Positions 53,048-62,539 of a DNA stretch of 64,000 nucleotides are shown here, piece by piece; positions within the stretch are counted from its first letter, which is position 1; the number at the start of each line of letters is the position of its first letter. Position numbers and translations under genes: made by a program. The notes under the pieces are model-generated. The model made no database searches. It had not been told where the DNA came from and saw only the letters and a program-made list of their open reading frames with translations. The stretch is from Limosilactobacillus reuteri (GTDB lineage: Bacteria; Bacillota; Bacilli; Lactobacillales; Lactobacillaceae), in assembly GCF_034259105.1 (NCBI RefSeq), contig NZ_CP139478.1:1477001-1541000 (forward strand), given 5' to 3'.

Positions 53048-54664
53048 TTATTTAATTAACTGGTTTAATTCGGTAATATCCACAGTATCAAGGTCAATTG
53101 CTTCTCCACCTAGCCAGGCAAAAAGGTCAGGCTCGACTTGCCCTTTTTGGTAATCATCATAATACTGCTCTAAACCACCGACACCACCAATATCTTCAAT
53201 AATACCGTAACCACGGGCTTTTTGAACATGTGGTAGCTCCTCATTAGTAACTGGTTGAATTTTTTGGACATGAAGTTTAAACTCCCAGCCGTCCCCATAG
53301 TCATAATGAATAGTTAACTTATCTTTTTCATTTAATAATGAGACCGTTGCTAGGTCAAGTTTAACTTTTGTCATCCCGCCTGGCACAAAATCCGCTGACT
53401 GAGTATAAAATTCCTGAGTCTGTTCATTAATTGCATCATACAAGTGTGCCAAGTCACCATGAAACATCAAAATCACTGTTTCAGCGAGTTCCTCAATTGT
53501 ACTACTACCCTTAATCACGAACGTACGGCTTGCTAACGGTTTAAAATCAGCTAATTTAGCAGTAATTACATACGCTTGACCATAGTTTTGTGGATTAATC
53601 AATTGACGGTTGCTAACATTCGCTGGTATATCTGATTGTGCTGGAGCTAGTTCATCAAGCAACTGCTGAATAAGAGAATCTTGATAGTCATCTTCTGGCA
53701 TAGCTAATTCTGGTTCTCCATAGATAATATCGTAGCTTGTATCTAGATAGTCTGCAACATCCCTAGCGGCTGATTGACTCACGATCCCTGTGTGACTTAG
53801 AAAAACATAAAAATTGGATAACGTAGCAGAAAGAAGATCCTCATCAATTTGATCTAACGTTCCAGCAAAAAAGATGTTTGGCGCAGCTAGGTTGGTTGTA
53901 ACCATACAAATTTCATTTTTTAACATGAAGTGGTTCAAAAATTGGTCCAAGATACGACGAGCAGTCTTATCATCCCCCATTAACTGACCATCGGCACTGG
54001 CGATAAACTGGTCAATCATTTGCTGGTTGTTTTGGCTAATCGCTTGAACTGTTGCTGGATTATCTGCTGAGGCTTTTCCTTCGTCATCCGCCCAAATACG
54101 GGGATCTTTAAATTGTAGCTTGATAGTACAATATTTGGCCCCCGGTCGTGGAGCTTTCACCTTCACCGGATGTTCTTCATTAACCAATTGGCAAAATTGC
54201 ATTAAAACTTCCTGATCATTTCCAGATAAAGCTAATAACAAGTAGACAAGATCATTAAAATCCTCAGTTGATGAAAAATCATCATTATCGTTAAGGGTTT
54301 CCTTAAATTCTGCTTGGTGGCTAGCAATTATCTGCAAATAATTTTTAAGTTTTTCGTTTTCAGCAGATGGGATTGGCCGGTATAAATTAAACGAAAAAAC
54401 GTTTTGCATTAACCAAGTACGTTGCGGATCAACCAAAAAGGGCATTTTATTTAGAAAGTTAATGGCAACTTGACTAAATTTACCCTCGCCTAATTTGTCA
54501 GTAAAGACTGGTAAACCAGTTTCCTCTTCTACATATAGGTAGTATGTTTTATTATCAATCTTTACCGGACTAAGCTGCCACCGTCGTAAAGGCTTTTGGC
54601 TAATCTTACCAGTATTATGAGGTAGTCGATCAGCCAGGTCAGGACTATAAAATAACTGTGCCAT
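53048..54664 (-). CDS. pRiA4b ORF-3 family protein with extended N-terminal region
   Basis: This 538-residue protein carries the plasmid pRiA4b ORF-3 domain at its C-terminus (about 365-515): FKPLASRTFVIKGSSTIEELAETV, HYDYGDGWEF and EDIGGVGGLEQY. The N-terminal 350 residues are acidic and of unknown function. The family is widely spread on mobile elements, often as a transposon passenger. No catalytic role is established. Confidence 0.85.
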   Translation of the reverse strand: MAQLFYSPDLADRLPHNTGKISQKPLRRWQLSPVKIDNKTYYLYVEEETGLPVFTDKLGEGKFSQVAINFLNKMPFLVDPQRTWLMQNVFSFNLYRPIPSAENEKLKNYLQIIASHQAEFKETLNDNDDFSSTEDFNDLVYLLLALSGNDQEVLMQFCQLVNEEHPVKVKAPRPGAKYCTIKLQFKDPRIWADDEGKASADNPATVQAISQNNQQMIDQFIASADGQLMGDDKTARRILDQFLNHFMLKNEICMVTTNLAAPNIFFAGTLDQIDEDLLSATLSNFYVFLSHTGIVSQSAARDVADYLDTSYDIIYGEPELAMPEDDYQDSLIQQLLDELAPAQSDIPANVSNRQLINPQNYGQAYVITAKLADFKPLASRTFVIKGSSTIEELAETVILMFHGDLAHLYDAINEQTQEFYTQSADFVPGGMTKVKLDLATVSLLNEKDKLTIHYDYGDGWEFKLHVQKIQPVTNEELPHVQKARGYGIIEDIGGVGGLEQYYDDYQKGQVEPDLFAWLGGEAIDLDTVDITELNQLIK

Positions 54665-54805
54665 GATTGCTACTCCTTTATTTTTGAATGTGTGAGAAAT
54701 GAATTTTATTCGCTGGCTATAAAAGTATCACTTATAGTTTACAGTTGTAAGAATGTCCAAGCAAGTTATGATCCCTGAACATTAATCCACAGTTTTAGCA
54801 AATTT

Positions 54806-55891
54806 TTGATAGTATTAACCATTTTACTTAAACCGATATTGGGCGATTTTTTGCAAATAACTTTGGCGGCGTTGTGGGGATGCCCGCACTCAGCCGCTTT
54901 ATTTTTGATTACCACTGCTGGTAACAATGAAAACTCTATCTGTTACCAAGTTCATCAAAAAGCGATCGATATTATGAAAGACCGTAAACATGACCCCCGC
55001 TTCTATCCAGTTATTTATGGCGCCAGTCGTGATGAAGACTGGTCGAGTCCTGCTGTCTGGAAAAAAGCTAACCCTTCACTCGGTATTACTGTCAAGATGG
55101 AAAAAGTCAAGGATGCCTATAATTCAGCCAAGGAAAATCCAGCTGAAGAGAATACTTTCCGGCAGCTCCGACTCAACCAATGGGTTAAACAGGATGTTCG
55201 TTGGATGCCGATGGACAAGTGGGATGCTTGTGCTTTTCCAGTGGATCCTGATGAGTTACGCGGGCGCGATTGCTATGACGGATTAGACCTATCTTCCACC
55301 ACTGATATCACTGCGTTTGTCCTTGTCTTTCCACCATGTGATGAATCGGAAGGCTACACTTTGCTCCCCTACTTCTGGATTTCTGAAGACAATGTCGATT
55401 TACGGGTTCGCCGCGATCATGTTCCATACGATATCTGGAAACAGCAAGGTTACCTGCAAACTACGGAAGGCAACGTTGTTCACTATGGTTTCATTGAACA
55501 TTTTATCGATGATCTTGGTAAAAAATATCATATCCGAGAAATTGCCTTTGATCGTTGGGGCGCCGTTGAAATGGTTCAAAATCTGGAAGGTATGGGATTT
55601 ACAGTCGTGCCATTTGGTCAAGGGTTTAAGGATATGACCCCGCCAACCAAGGAACTGATGCTATTAACCCTTGAAAAGAAGATTGCCCACGGTGGCCACC
55701 CGATACTGCGCTGGATGATGGATAACATCTATATTCGGACCGACCCTGCGGGCAACATTAAACCCGATAAAGCCAAATCTACCGAAAAAATTGATGGCGT
55801 AGTAGCAACTATCATGGGTTTAAATCGAGCCATCAGAAATGAAGATAATGGCGATTCAGTTTACGATGGTCGCGGACTATTGATGCTTTAA
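54806..55891 (+). pseudogene. phage terminase large subunit, N-terminally truncated
   Basis: From about 54890 the frame matches the C-terminal two thirds of HK97-type terminase large subunits. It begins at LFLITTAGNNENS, and the nuclease domain follows with aspartates in YDGLDLSSTTDI, EIAFDRWG and KIDGVVA. The N-terminal ATPase (Walker A/B) is absent; about 200 residues are missing. The first 28 codons (54806-54890) do not resemble the family. It is a prophage remnant and cannot package DNA. Confidence 0.85.
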
Positions 55892-55907
55892 TCAGCAAAA
55901 TAGAACG

Positions 55908-55932
55908 CATTAGCATTCTAATGTGATATAAT
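55908..55932 (+). promoter_or_regulatory. promoter/operator of the toxin-antitoxin cassette
   Basis: An inverted repeat CATTAG-CATT-CTAATG (55908-55923) lies directly upstream of an extended -10 box TGATATAAT (TATAAT at 55927-55932). The position between -35 and -10 fits autorepression by the antitoxin, which is the usual control in such pairs. Confidence 0.65.
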
Positions 55933-55961
55933 ATCATTAATAAATCCGAGGAGGTCTAAAC

Positions 55962-56189
55962 ATGGCAACTGCTACTAAATCCACTACTATCCGTTTTGAT
56001 GAAGATGTCTTAAAACTGATTCATAAACAAGCAGATCTTGATGGTCAAACTGCTACCGAATTCATGCGAAATGCCGTTTTAGAAAAGCTCGAAGATAGCC
56101 TTGACTATCAAGATGCAGTCAAAAACATCCGTGAATCCCATGGTCAAGCTGTGTCTCGCGATGACGTTAAGAAGCAATTAGGTCTTTAA
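55962..56189 (+). CDS. ribbon-helix-helix antitoxin (RelB-like, DUF6290 type)
   Basis: This 75-residue protein has an N-terminal ribbon-helix-helix DNA-binding motif (KSTTIRFDEDVLKLIHKQADLDGQ with TATEFMRNAVLEKL) and a C-terminal toxin-binding helix (DDVKKQLGL). It would neutralise the toxin encoded next and repress the shared promoter. A GAGGAGG site precedes the start. The stop overlaps the toxin start by one base. Confidence 0.9.
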   Translation: MATATKSTTIRFDEDVLKLIHKQADLDGQTATEFMRNAVLEKLEDSLDYQDAVKNIRESHGQAVSRDDVKKQLGL

Positions 56190-56470
56190 TGATGAAATAC
56201 ACCTGGTCATTTAATCAAAAAGCACTAAAAGATTTTAAGAAAAATCTCGATAAACCTGTTCAGCAACGAATCATTAATTGGCTTGACAAACATATCGAAG
56301 GTTCTAATAATCCTCGAGTTTGGGGCAAAGCCCTGGAAGGCGAACTCGGTACTCTGTGGCGTTACCGAATTGGTAGTTACCGCATCATTGCTGATATTCA
56401 AGATGAAGTTTTTACGGTTGTTGCTGTCAAGGCAGGTAAAAGAAATGACGTCTACAAACGAAAAAGGTAA
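56189..56470 (+). CDS. RelE/ParE-family toxin
   Basis: This 93-residue protein has the RelE/ParE pattern: WSFNQKALKDFKKNLDKPVQQRI, GELGTLWRYRIGSYRIIADIQD and VFTVVAVKAGKRNDVYKR. Members cleave ribosome-bound mRNA or block gyrase. The Arg/Lys residues near the C-terminus that are needed in RelE are present. It overlaps the antitoxin gene. The cassette lies between phage terminase and portal fragments. Functional state appears intact. Confidence 0.9.
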   Translation: MMKYTWSFNQKALKDFKKNLDKPVQQRIINWLDKHIEGSNNPRVWGKALEGELGTLWRYRIGSYRIIADIQDEVFTVVAVKAGKRNDVYKRKR

Positions 56471-56614
56471 GCGACCATTAGATCTATCAAAGCTATCAAA
56501 AAGTGAATTTAACCGAGAAATTCAAAAGGGCTTTGATTATTCAAGCATAATCAAACATTTACTGCCCCAAAAAGTGAAAAGAATTAAAGAATCGAAATCA
56601 GCATCGGCTTTTCA
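56445..56614 (+). pseudogene. third small frame of the cassette, cut by the IS3
   Basis: A frame starting MTSTNEKGKRPLDLSKLSK overlaps the toxin end by 26 bp and has a weak AAGGCAGG site. It is cut at codon 57 by the IS3 element; without the IS it would read on only 13 or so codons. The start pattern (DLSKLSKSEFNREIQKGFD) resembles small antitoxin-like proteins, but this is a weak impression. Confidence 0.4.
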
Positions 56615-56671
56615 TGAAGTGCCCTACAATTGTTATACAAGAAATCTAATGATTGTGAGGCACTTTTTTGT

Positions 56672-57205
56672 ATGACCAAATATAAATCAGAACTGAAAGC
56701 CCAAATTGTTCATGAATACCTTTCGACTTCGCAAAGTACTAATGATTTAAGTAAGAAATATCAAATTAATGGGCGACGTATTGCTGAATGGGTTCAGGGA
56801 TACCAATTGAGGGGGATCAACGCCCTTGAAAAACGACGTCATAAACGAATATTTACCGCCGATTTTAAACTAAATGTGATAGACTACTACCAAACTCATG
56901 AGGATTCGATGGCTGAAGTAGCCGCTCGCTTTAATATTTTAACAGCGCAAGTTTCAAGATGGCGTTCGCAATTTGAACGGGACGGTATTGCAGCTTTGAA
57001 GTCTCACCCGAAAGGCAGGCCGTCTAAAGTGAAACATACTAAAAAACAGGCTCGTCAGCTCGCTAATAAGAGTGAGCTGGAACGATTAAAGGAAGAATTG
57101 GCGAAGAAGAACCAAGAACTTTATGAAACTAAGATGGAGCGTGATATCTTAAAAAAATCGCTGTCCCTGTTCGGACCCTCAAAGCCAGGAAGAAAAACCA
57201 AATAG
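56672..57205 (+). CDS. IS3-family transposase OrfA
   Basis: This 177-residue protein has two helix-turn-helix units (YLSTSQSTNDLSKKYQINGRRI; DSMAEVAARFNILTAQVSRW) and a C-terminal coiled coil (ELERLKEELAKKNQELYETK). The product overlaps the start of OrfB by one base. I begin at 56672 as the first ATG in context. Confidence 0.88.
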   Translation: MTKYKSELKAQIVHEYLSTSQSTNDLSKKYQINGRRIAEWVQGYQLRGINALEKRRHKRIFTADFKLNVIDYYQTHEDSMAEVAARFNILTAQVSRWRSQFERDGIAALKSHPKGRPSKVKHTKKQARQLANKSELERLKEELAKKNQELYETKMERDILKKSLSLFGPSKPGRKTK

Positions 57206-58101
57206 TGAATCAGATCAGGGACGATCAATCACAGCGACCAAAGAAAATGCGCTATAAGATCGGCGATCTTCTCAAAACCATTGGGCTTGCCAAGGCAACC
57301 TATCACGATGAACGTAAACGAATTGCCCGCTCTCACGACAAATACGAAGAAGCTAAGGCTCAAATTCTAAAGATTGCCCAACGGTTTAGACTTCGTGGAC
57401 GTTAGACCGCAGGTTATCGTCGTATTCAAATGGAGCTAGACCGAATAGGATTACATTTGGCTGGGGATACTATTCGCAAGTTAATGCGGGAATTAAATGT
57501 TCAAGTAAGTTTGTATAATCGCCATCGTAATGGTAAGTATTCATCCTACCATGATACGGTTGGTAAGATTGCGGACAATCGGTTAAAACAAAGATTCAAT
57601 GAAAAACGTCCCTATCATGTTATCCATACTGATGTAACACAAGTCCGTTTAGCTAATCATCAGTGGGCTTACATCTCAGCGATGATTGATGAAGCGAGTC
57701 AAGAGATTCTAGCTTTCCAAACAAGTATCAGTCCAAACAAAGAACTGATTATAAAAACCATAGAAGAATTAATTACCAATCTACCTGAGAATGCTCACCC
57801 AATTATTCATTCGGATCAGGGCTGGCATTACCAGTTAGATTGCTATACCCAAAAATTGGCGGATCACCAGTTTATTCAAAGCATGTCGCGGAAAGGAAAT
57901 TGCCTGGATAACGCTCCAGTAGAAAGTTTCTTTCACTTATTTAAGACCGAGTTACTAGCAGGGTTTCTGCCATGCAAGGATATCGCAGAATTAACCGAAC
58001 TTTCTCACGACTACGTTCAATACTTTAACCATATCAGAACAACCTTAAAGACAAAAGGCATGACTCCAGTCGAATACCGAAACCATGCCTTAGCAGCTTA
58101 A
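57205..58101 (+). pseudogene. IS3-family transposase OrfB with an in-frame stop
   Basis: The integrase core is clear (VIHTDVTQV, HSDQGWHYQ, PVESFFHLFK with the DDE triad), but TAG at 57403-57405 interrupts the frame just before TAGYRRIQMELD. Apart from this one codon the frame is open. The IS is therefore probably immobile on its own. Confidence 0.88.
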
Positions 58102-58181
58102 TATTTTAAATTTGTCTAACTTTTGTCTTGCACTTCATCATAAGTCGGTGCTTTTATTATGCCCTGAAAGGAGCTGATGCT

Positions 58182-58556
58182 ATGGGCTTTCTCAATAAAC
58201 TATTCCACACCAACAAGGCTTCACCTAAGAATACCTTGTCTAGCACTATGTCATTTCTCTTCGGTAGTTCGATGGCAGGACAAACAGTAACTGAACGCAC
58301 AGCAATGCAGAATACGGCTGTTTATGCCTACGTCCAGGTATTAGCTGAAGAGTTAGCAGAATTACCACTTCATATTTACCAATACACTAATGATGGCGGC
58401 AAGCAACGGGCGATCAAGCACCCTCTTTATTTTTTGCTGCATGATGCGCCTAACCCAGAGATGACCAGTTTTATCTTCCGGGAAACCTTGATGAACCATC
58501 TTTTGCTTTGGGGTAACGCCTATGCCCAAATTATCCGGAATGGTCAATGGCACTGA
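58182..58556 (+). pseudogene. phage portal protein, truncated after 124 residues
   Basis: The frame opens after a GAAAGGAG site with MGFLNKLF and matches the start of HK97-type portal proteins (TERTAMQNTAVYAYVQVLAEELAELP, NHLLLWGNAYAQIIRN). It then stops at QWH, whereas full portals have about 380-420 residues. This marks the right edge of the prophage remnant. Between 58557 and 58769 I see no gene; it holds the start of the Nudix regulator's upstream region. Confidence 0.85.
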
Positions 58557-58769
58557 GAACTTGATTAACCATCAGATCACCTTCTTACAATAAATTCTAC
58601 TATTTTATGGCAGGTTAGTAATTAATTTTTAAGATATTGTTGTAACAAAGCGCTGGTCGCTAATTACACGGTTCAACATATGATTGAGAAATGACATCGC
58701 ATCATTACAGCACAAAAGGTAAATGATAAAATAGAAGTAAGTTAATTATCTGGAAAGGAGGAGTCCAGA

Positions 58770-59479
58770 TTGGATAGTAAGATTGTTGCCCGCCCCTTAG
58801 TCACCATCACGAATGTCATTTGGAGCTTTAATACAGAATTGCACCGGCCGCAATTATTGTTAATTAAACGGGCCGATGAACCATTAAAGGGCAAGTGGGC
58901 CTTGCCAGAAACTCTGTTGCGTAGTCATGAAAGTGCTGATGCAGCGTGCATTCGCTTGATTGACGATAAGATTGGCCTTCAGGTGCCGATGAGTTCAACT
59001 GAACAATTGGCTACTTTTACTGATCCCAACCGGGTTGCTGATAGCCGGGCCTTATCATTAGCCTACATGACTTACCTGCCTTCGACGCCCAAGCTGCATC
59101 CGGGCTATGGGGCAACGGACGCTCAATGGTTTACCTTGAGTGCTGATCAACACAAGTATGTAATTAGTCACGATCGGCAGCAATTCATCCTAACGACACC
59201 TTCTGACCTTGCGTTTGACCATGTTCAAATTATCAACACCGCCATTAATCGGATCAAAAATAAGCTCGATTACCAACCAGGTATTCTCCACATTCTCGGC
59301 GATTCCTTTACCCTGCGTCACAGGCCCGGGAAGTCTTTGCGGCGTTCTTAGGAACGACCCTGGATAAAATCGATAATTCCAATTTTAAGAAAACTCATAA
59401 CCACCTGTTTAAGGAAGTCGGCACCGCCTCATTACAACACTCAGGTCGGCCGCCAAAGTTGTTTAAGCTAAATTGTTAA
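58770..59479 (+). pseudogene. nrtR: NrtR-type Nudix regulator of NAD metabolism, frameshifted
   Basis: Residues 1-170 form a Nudix-like domain (LLLIKRADEPLKGKWALPE; degenerate Nudix box in SADAACIRLIDDKIGL). It should be followed by the winged-helix domain of NrtR. At about 59317-59322 (CGTCACAGG) one base is missing; the next frame continues with QAREVFAAFLGTTLD and RPPKLFKLNC to a stop at 59477-59479. NrtR represses NAD biosynthesis genes and is released by ADP-ribose. The downstream pncB and pncA genes support the call. The start is TTG with an AAAGGAGG site 8 bp upstream. Confidence 0.82.
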
Positions 59480-59515
59480 TTTTATAAACTTGCATTTTCA
59501 AAAAGAGTATCTAAC

Positions 59516-59553
59516 TAGAAGTAAATAAAAGGCAAAGATACTTTTATTTTTAC
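59516..59553 (+). promoter_or_regulatory. candidate operator region upstream of pncB
   Basis: GTAAATAAAAG and CTTTTATTTTTAC form an inverted repeat (59521-59531 and 59541-59553). The 9-mer TAGAAGTAA (59516-59524) also occurs upstream of nrtR at 58732-58740. This could be a binding site of the NrtR protein; the sequence is AT-rich and the call is weak. Confidence 0.35.
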
Positions 59554-59595
59554 GATAATTAAAGTACTTTTTACTTAAAAGAAAGTGTGGGTAAT

Positions 59596-61038
59596 ATGGA
59601 TTTACAAATGTTAACCGACCTTTATGAATTCTCAATGGCAAATGGCTATTACGCCATCCTGCCCCATGATCGTCAGGCCCGGTTTGACGTTTTCTACCGG
59701 CGGGTTCCTGATAACGGCAGCTTTGTTATTGCGGCCGGTCTCCAACAAGTAGTTGAACAAGTTGCTAACTGGCATTTTTCTAAGGAAAACATTGAATACC
59801 TGAAATCATTAAAAAAGTTCAGTCCTGATTTTCTGGACTACCTCAGCAAAATTAAAAACGGCTGCACTATTCAAGCGCTCCCTGAAGGTACTCCAGTATT
59901 CCCACGAGAACCAATTATCTCCATTAGTGGTCCATTAATTGAGGCCCAACTCTTAGAAACTTTCGTCCTCAACATTATTAACCACCAGTCACTAATTGCC
60001 ACTAAGTCATGGCAGATTAACCATGCCGCGCAAGGACTGCCAATAATGGAATTTGGTGCCCGGCGTGCGCAAGGACCCGACGCGGCCACTTATGGTGCAC
60101 GGGCAGCTGTGATTGGCGGTTGCACCAGTACCTCAAACTTGCAAGCAGCTAGTCAATTCCACATCCCCGCAGCGGGAACAATGGCCCACGCCTGGGTAGA
60201 AAGCTTCCCTGACGAACTCAGCGCCTTTCAAGCATGGGCAAAAGTTTATCCAAATAAAATTTCCCTACTGGTTGATACGTATGATGTCCTTAAATCAGGG
60301 GTTCCAAACGCTATTCGGGTCTTTAAGCAAGCTCGGGCCAATGGTCATGAACCAGTTGGCATTCGAATTGATTCCGGGGATATTTCTCAACTTGCCATTA
60401 AAGCACGCCAGATGCTTGATGAAGCGGGCTTCCTAAAGGCTAAGATCACTGCTTCTAATGCGCTTGATGCCCACGTTGTGAAATCACTGCTGGACGAGGG
60501 TGCACCAATTGATAACTTTGGGATTGGCGAACGCTTGATTACTAGTTCTTCTAGTCCGGTCTTAAGCGGCGTTTATAAATTAGCGGAAGAAAAAGTCAAT
60601 GGTAAATGGATCCCAACGATTAAGGTTAGTGATAGCCGGGAAAAGGTTACTATTCCAGGCAACAAGCAGGTTTACCGGATCTACAGTAATGACCTGCCAA
60701 ATAAGGCCATTGCCGATGTCATTGCCCTGGCTGATGAACCCATCACTGCACCGCTCAAGGTTGTTAACTCCAACCCTACCGCAACTAATGCCAGTCAAGT
60801 CTTAGCCAACTTTACTGCTAAGCCGCTATTAAAAAACTACTTAACAGCAGGCCAGCCAGTAAAGGTGGAAACGGATGTCTTTAAGATTCAACAAACTTCC
60901 CGGCAATTGCTCGCTCAATTACCAGAAGCAAGTAAGCGGCTAGTCAACCCTGATCGCTACCCGGTTTACTTAACCGCTAAGTTAGCTGACCTTCAAGAAC
61001 AATTGATTACAAAAGCCCAGTTTGCTGAGGAGAATTAA
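59596..61038 (+). CDS. pncB: nicotinate phosphoribosyltransferase
   Basis: This 480-residue cytosolic enzyme converts nicotinate and PRPP to nicotinate mononucleotide in NAD salvage. Family motifs are TDLYEFSMANGY, EFGARRAQGPDAA, GTMAHAWVESFPDE, VDTYDVLKSG and IRIDSGDISQL. I start at ATG 59596 (MDLQMLTDL); a GTG at 59587 is an alternative and no strong ribosome site decides. It is followed one base later by pncA. Confidence 0.92.
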   Translation: MDLQMLTDLYEFSMANGYYAILPHDRQARFDVFYRRVPDNGSFVIAAGLQQVVEQVANWHFSKENIEYLKSLKKFSPDFLDYLSKIKNGCTIQALPEGTPVFPREPIISISGPLIEAQLLETFVLNIINHQSLIATKSWQINHAAQGLPIMEFGARRAQGPDAATYGARAAVIGGCTSTSNLQAASQFHIPAAGTMAHAWVESFPDELSAFQAWAKVYPNKISLLVDTYDVLKSGVPNAIRVFKQARANGHEPVGIRIDSGDISQLAIKARQMLDEAGFLKAKITASNALDAHVVKSLLDEGAPIDNFGIGERLITSSSSPVLSGVYKLAEEKVNGKWIPTIKVSDSREKVTIPGNKQVYRIYSNDLPNKAIADVIALADEPITAPLKVVNSNPTATNASQVLANFTAKPLLKNYLTAGQPVKVETDVFKIQQTSRQLLAQLPEASKRLVNPDRYPVYLTAKLADLQEQLITKAQFAEEN

Positions 61039-61039
61039 A

Positions 61040-61588
61040 ATGGCAAAAGCATTATTAATTATTGACTACACAAATGACTTTGTCGCTGATAATGGATCCC
61101 TAACCGTCGGTAAACCAGCCCAGGCGTTAGAGCAACCCATCATTAGTTTAGCTAACCAGTTTCTTAAAAATAAGGATTACGTGATTCTGCCGACTGATGG
61201 TCACTTGAAAGATGATCATTTTAATCCCGAACATCGCCTATACCCACCCCACAATATTATCGGGACCAAGGGACAAAAATTATATGGCAAGGTTGGTCAA
61301 TGGTTCCAACAAAATCAGACTGATCCCCACGTCTATAAATTTAATAAAAACCGCTATTCCGCTTTCCAGAATACTAATCTAGACAATTATTTACGGGAAC
61401 GGCGGATTAACGATGTCTGGATCTGTGGAGTATGTACCGATATCTGTGTATTACACACGGCAATTAGTGCATATAACCGTGATTATCAAATTGTCATCCC
61501 GCAAAAGGCAGTCGCTACTTTCTCCGAACTGGGAGCAAAGTGGGCAATGGGACACTTCAAGAATGTTCTTGGAACAACGATTCGTTAA
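61040..61588 (+). CDS. pncA: nicotinamidase (isochorismatase family)
   Basis: This 182-residue enzyme hydrolyses nicotinamide to nicotinate, feeding pncB. The Asp/Lys/Cys triad is visible: IDYTNDF, a Lys near KFNKNRYSAF, and CGVCTDICVLHTA. Metal ligands are in DGHLKDDHF and the following His (PEHRLYPPH). I start at 61040 since GAGGAG is just upstream; a longer frame begins within pncB. It is co-transcribed with pncB. Confidence 0.92.
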   Translation: MAKALLIIDYTNDFVADNGSLTVGKPAQALEQPIISLANQFLKNKDYVILPTDGHLKDDHFNPEHRLYPPHNIIGTKGQKLYGKVGQWFQQNQTDPHVYKFNKNRYSAFQNTNLDNYLRERRINDVWICGVCTDICVLHTAISAYNRDYQIVIPQKAVATFSELGAKWAMGHFKNVLGTTIR

Positions 61589-61609
61589 CGTAAAAGGAAG
61601 CATCTAACA

Positions 61610-62440
61610 ATGAGTTTTTATGGCAACCAAACTGAAAGGATGGTTGAATCAGCCACTCCGGGTATTCATTTGCACACAATCACGAACTTAGCTGAAACTC
61701 CACAGGTAAATATAATTATCGTTCATGGGTTATCATCATATGCTAAAAGTTATGACCCCTTCGCTAGTTTTCTTGTTAAGCATGATTGCAACGTTTTTCG
61801 CTACAATCAGCCTGGTCATGGAAAGCCAGAGGGACCCCGGGGATATATGGATTCTTTAGCTGACCTGTATGAAAATTTACATGTAATGGTTAGAAGGACT
61901 AAAACGGCTTATCCAAACCTTCCCCTATTTGTCATTGGTCATAGCATGGGTGGCGAAACAGTCCTCTTATATGGCATAAAGTACCCGCAAACGGTTGATG
62001 GATTCGTGGTGGCTGATCCAGTTTCCATTGTTAAAGCACCAAATTCATGGAGTAAGGGTTTAACAGGCGACCCTAAGAAACAATTACCTAACGTGTTAAG
62101 TACAGGGCTTAACAGTGATCCACGAGTAGTTCATAGAATTCAAAATGATCCTGCTAATCTGCATCACTTGACAGTTGGAATTTTGCAGAATGAAATTAAG
62201 GGAGCTTACTCCCTTCGGGAACACTTAACTGGCTTTAAGGATCCACTATTGTTTTTACAAGGTCAAAAAGACGGTTTGATTGATTATCATGATTCATTAG
62301 AAGCTTACGCAATGATTGCTTCTAATGACAAAGAGCTTCACGTCTACTCTTCTCTAATGCACAATATTTTTGACGAGCCCCAACGAAAATGGGATATCTA
62401 CTCAGAAGTCGTCCAGTGGATTAATCGTCATCGATATTGA
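61610..62440 (+). CDS. alpha/beta hydrolase, monoacylglycerol lipase-like
   Basis: This 276-residue enzyme has the serine nucleophile in GHSMGG (Ser112). The acid is probably in QGQKDGLIDY and the His in SLMHNIFDEP. The lid-type segment and PGHGKPEGPRG region match monoacylglycerol lipases and lysophospholipases. It starts 21 bp after pncA and is probably in that operon. The link to NAD salvage is not clear. A terminator follows. Confidence 0.88.
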   Translation: MSFYGNQTERMVESATPGIHLHTITNLAETPQVNIIIVHGLSSYAKSYDPFASFLVKHDCNVFRYNQPGHGKPEGPRGYMDSLADLYENLHVMVRRTKTAYPNLPLFVIGHSMGGETVLLYGIKYPQTVDGFVVADPVSIVKAPNSWSKGLTGDPKKQLPNVLSTGLNSDPRVVHRIQNDPANLHHLTVGILQNEIKGAYSLREHLTGFKDPLLFLQGQKDGLIDYHDSLEAYAMIASNDKELHVYSSLMHNIFDEPQRKWDIYSEVVQWINRHRY

Positions 62441-62476
62441 CACTGAGTTGCAGCTATTAAACCACTTTGAAATTAT

Positions 62477-62525
62477 AAAAGAGACGCAACGAATGACACT
62501 TTCGTCACCGTTACGTCTCTTTTTC
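62477..62525 (+). terminator. terminator of the NAD-salvage operon
   Basis: AAAAGAGACGCAACG pairs with CGTTACGTCTCTTTT around a short loop; a T-run follows. Confidence 0.85.
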
Positions 62526-62539
62526 ATATGGTTAATGAT

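Larger units (their letters stand above)
56615..58137 (+). mobile_element. IS3-family element in the terminator loop
   Basis: The 1523-bp element has ends TGAAGTGC and GCACTTCA with longer imperfect inverted repeats, and is flanked by TCA (56612-56614 and 58138-58140). OrfA is intact; OrfB carries a stop. Confidence 0.9.
56601..58155 (+). terminator. Rho-independent terminator split by an IS3 insertion
   Basis: The arms GCATCGGCTT (56601-56610) and AAGTCGGTGC (58142-58151) pair over 10 bp with two G-U pairs and are followed by TTTTATT. The IS3 sits exactly in the loop, with TCA duplicated. Before insertion this ended the toxin-antitoxin transcript. Confidence 0.75.

Noticed and set aside
55400..55621. 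Frames opposite or out of phase in the terminase region
   Set aside because: They are shadows of the terminase frame and have no start signals.
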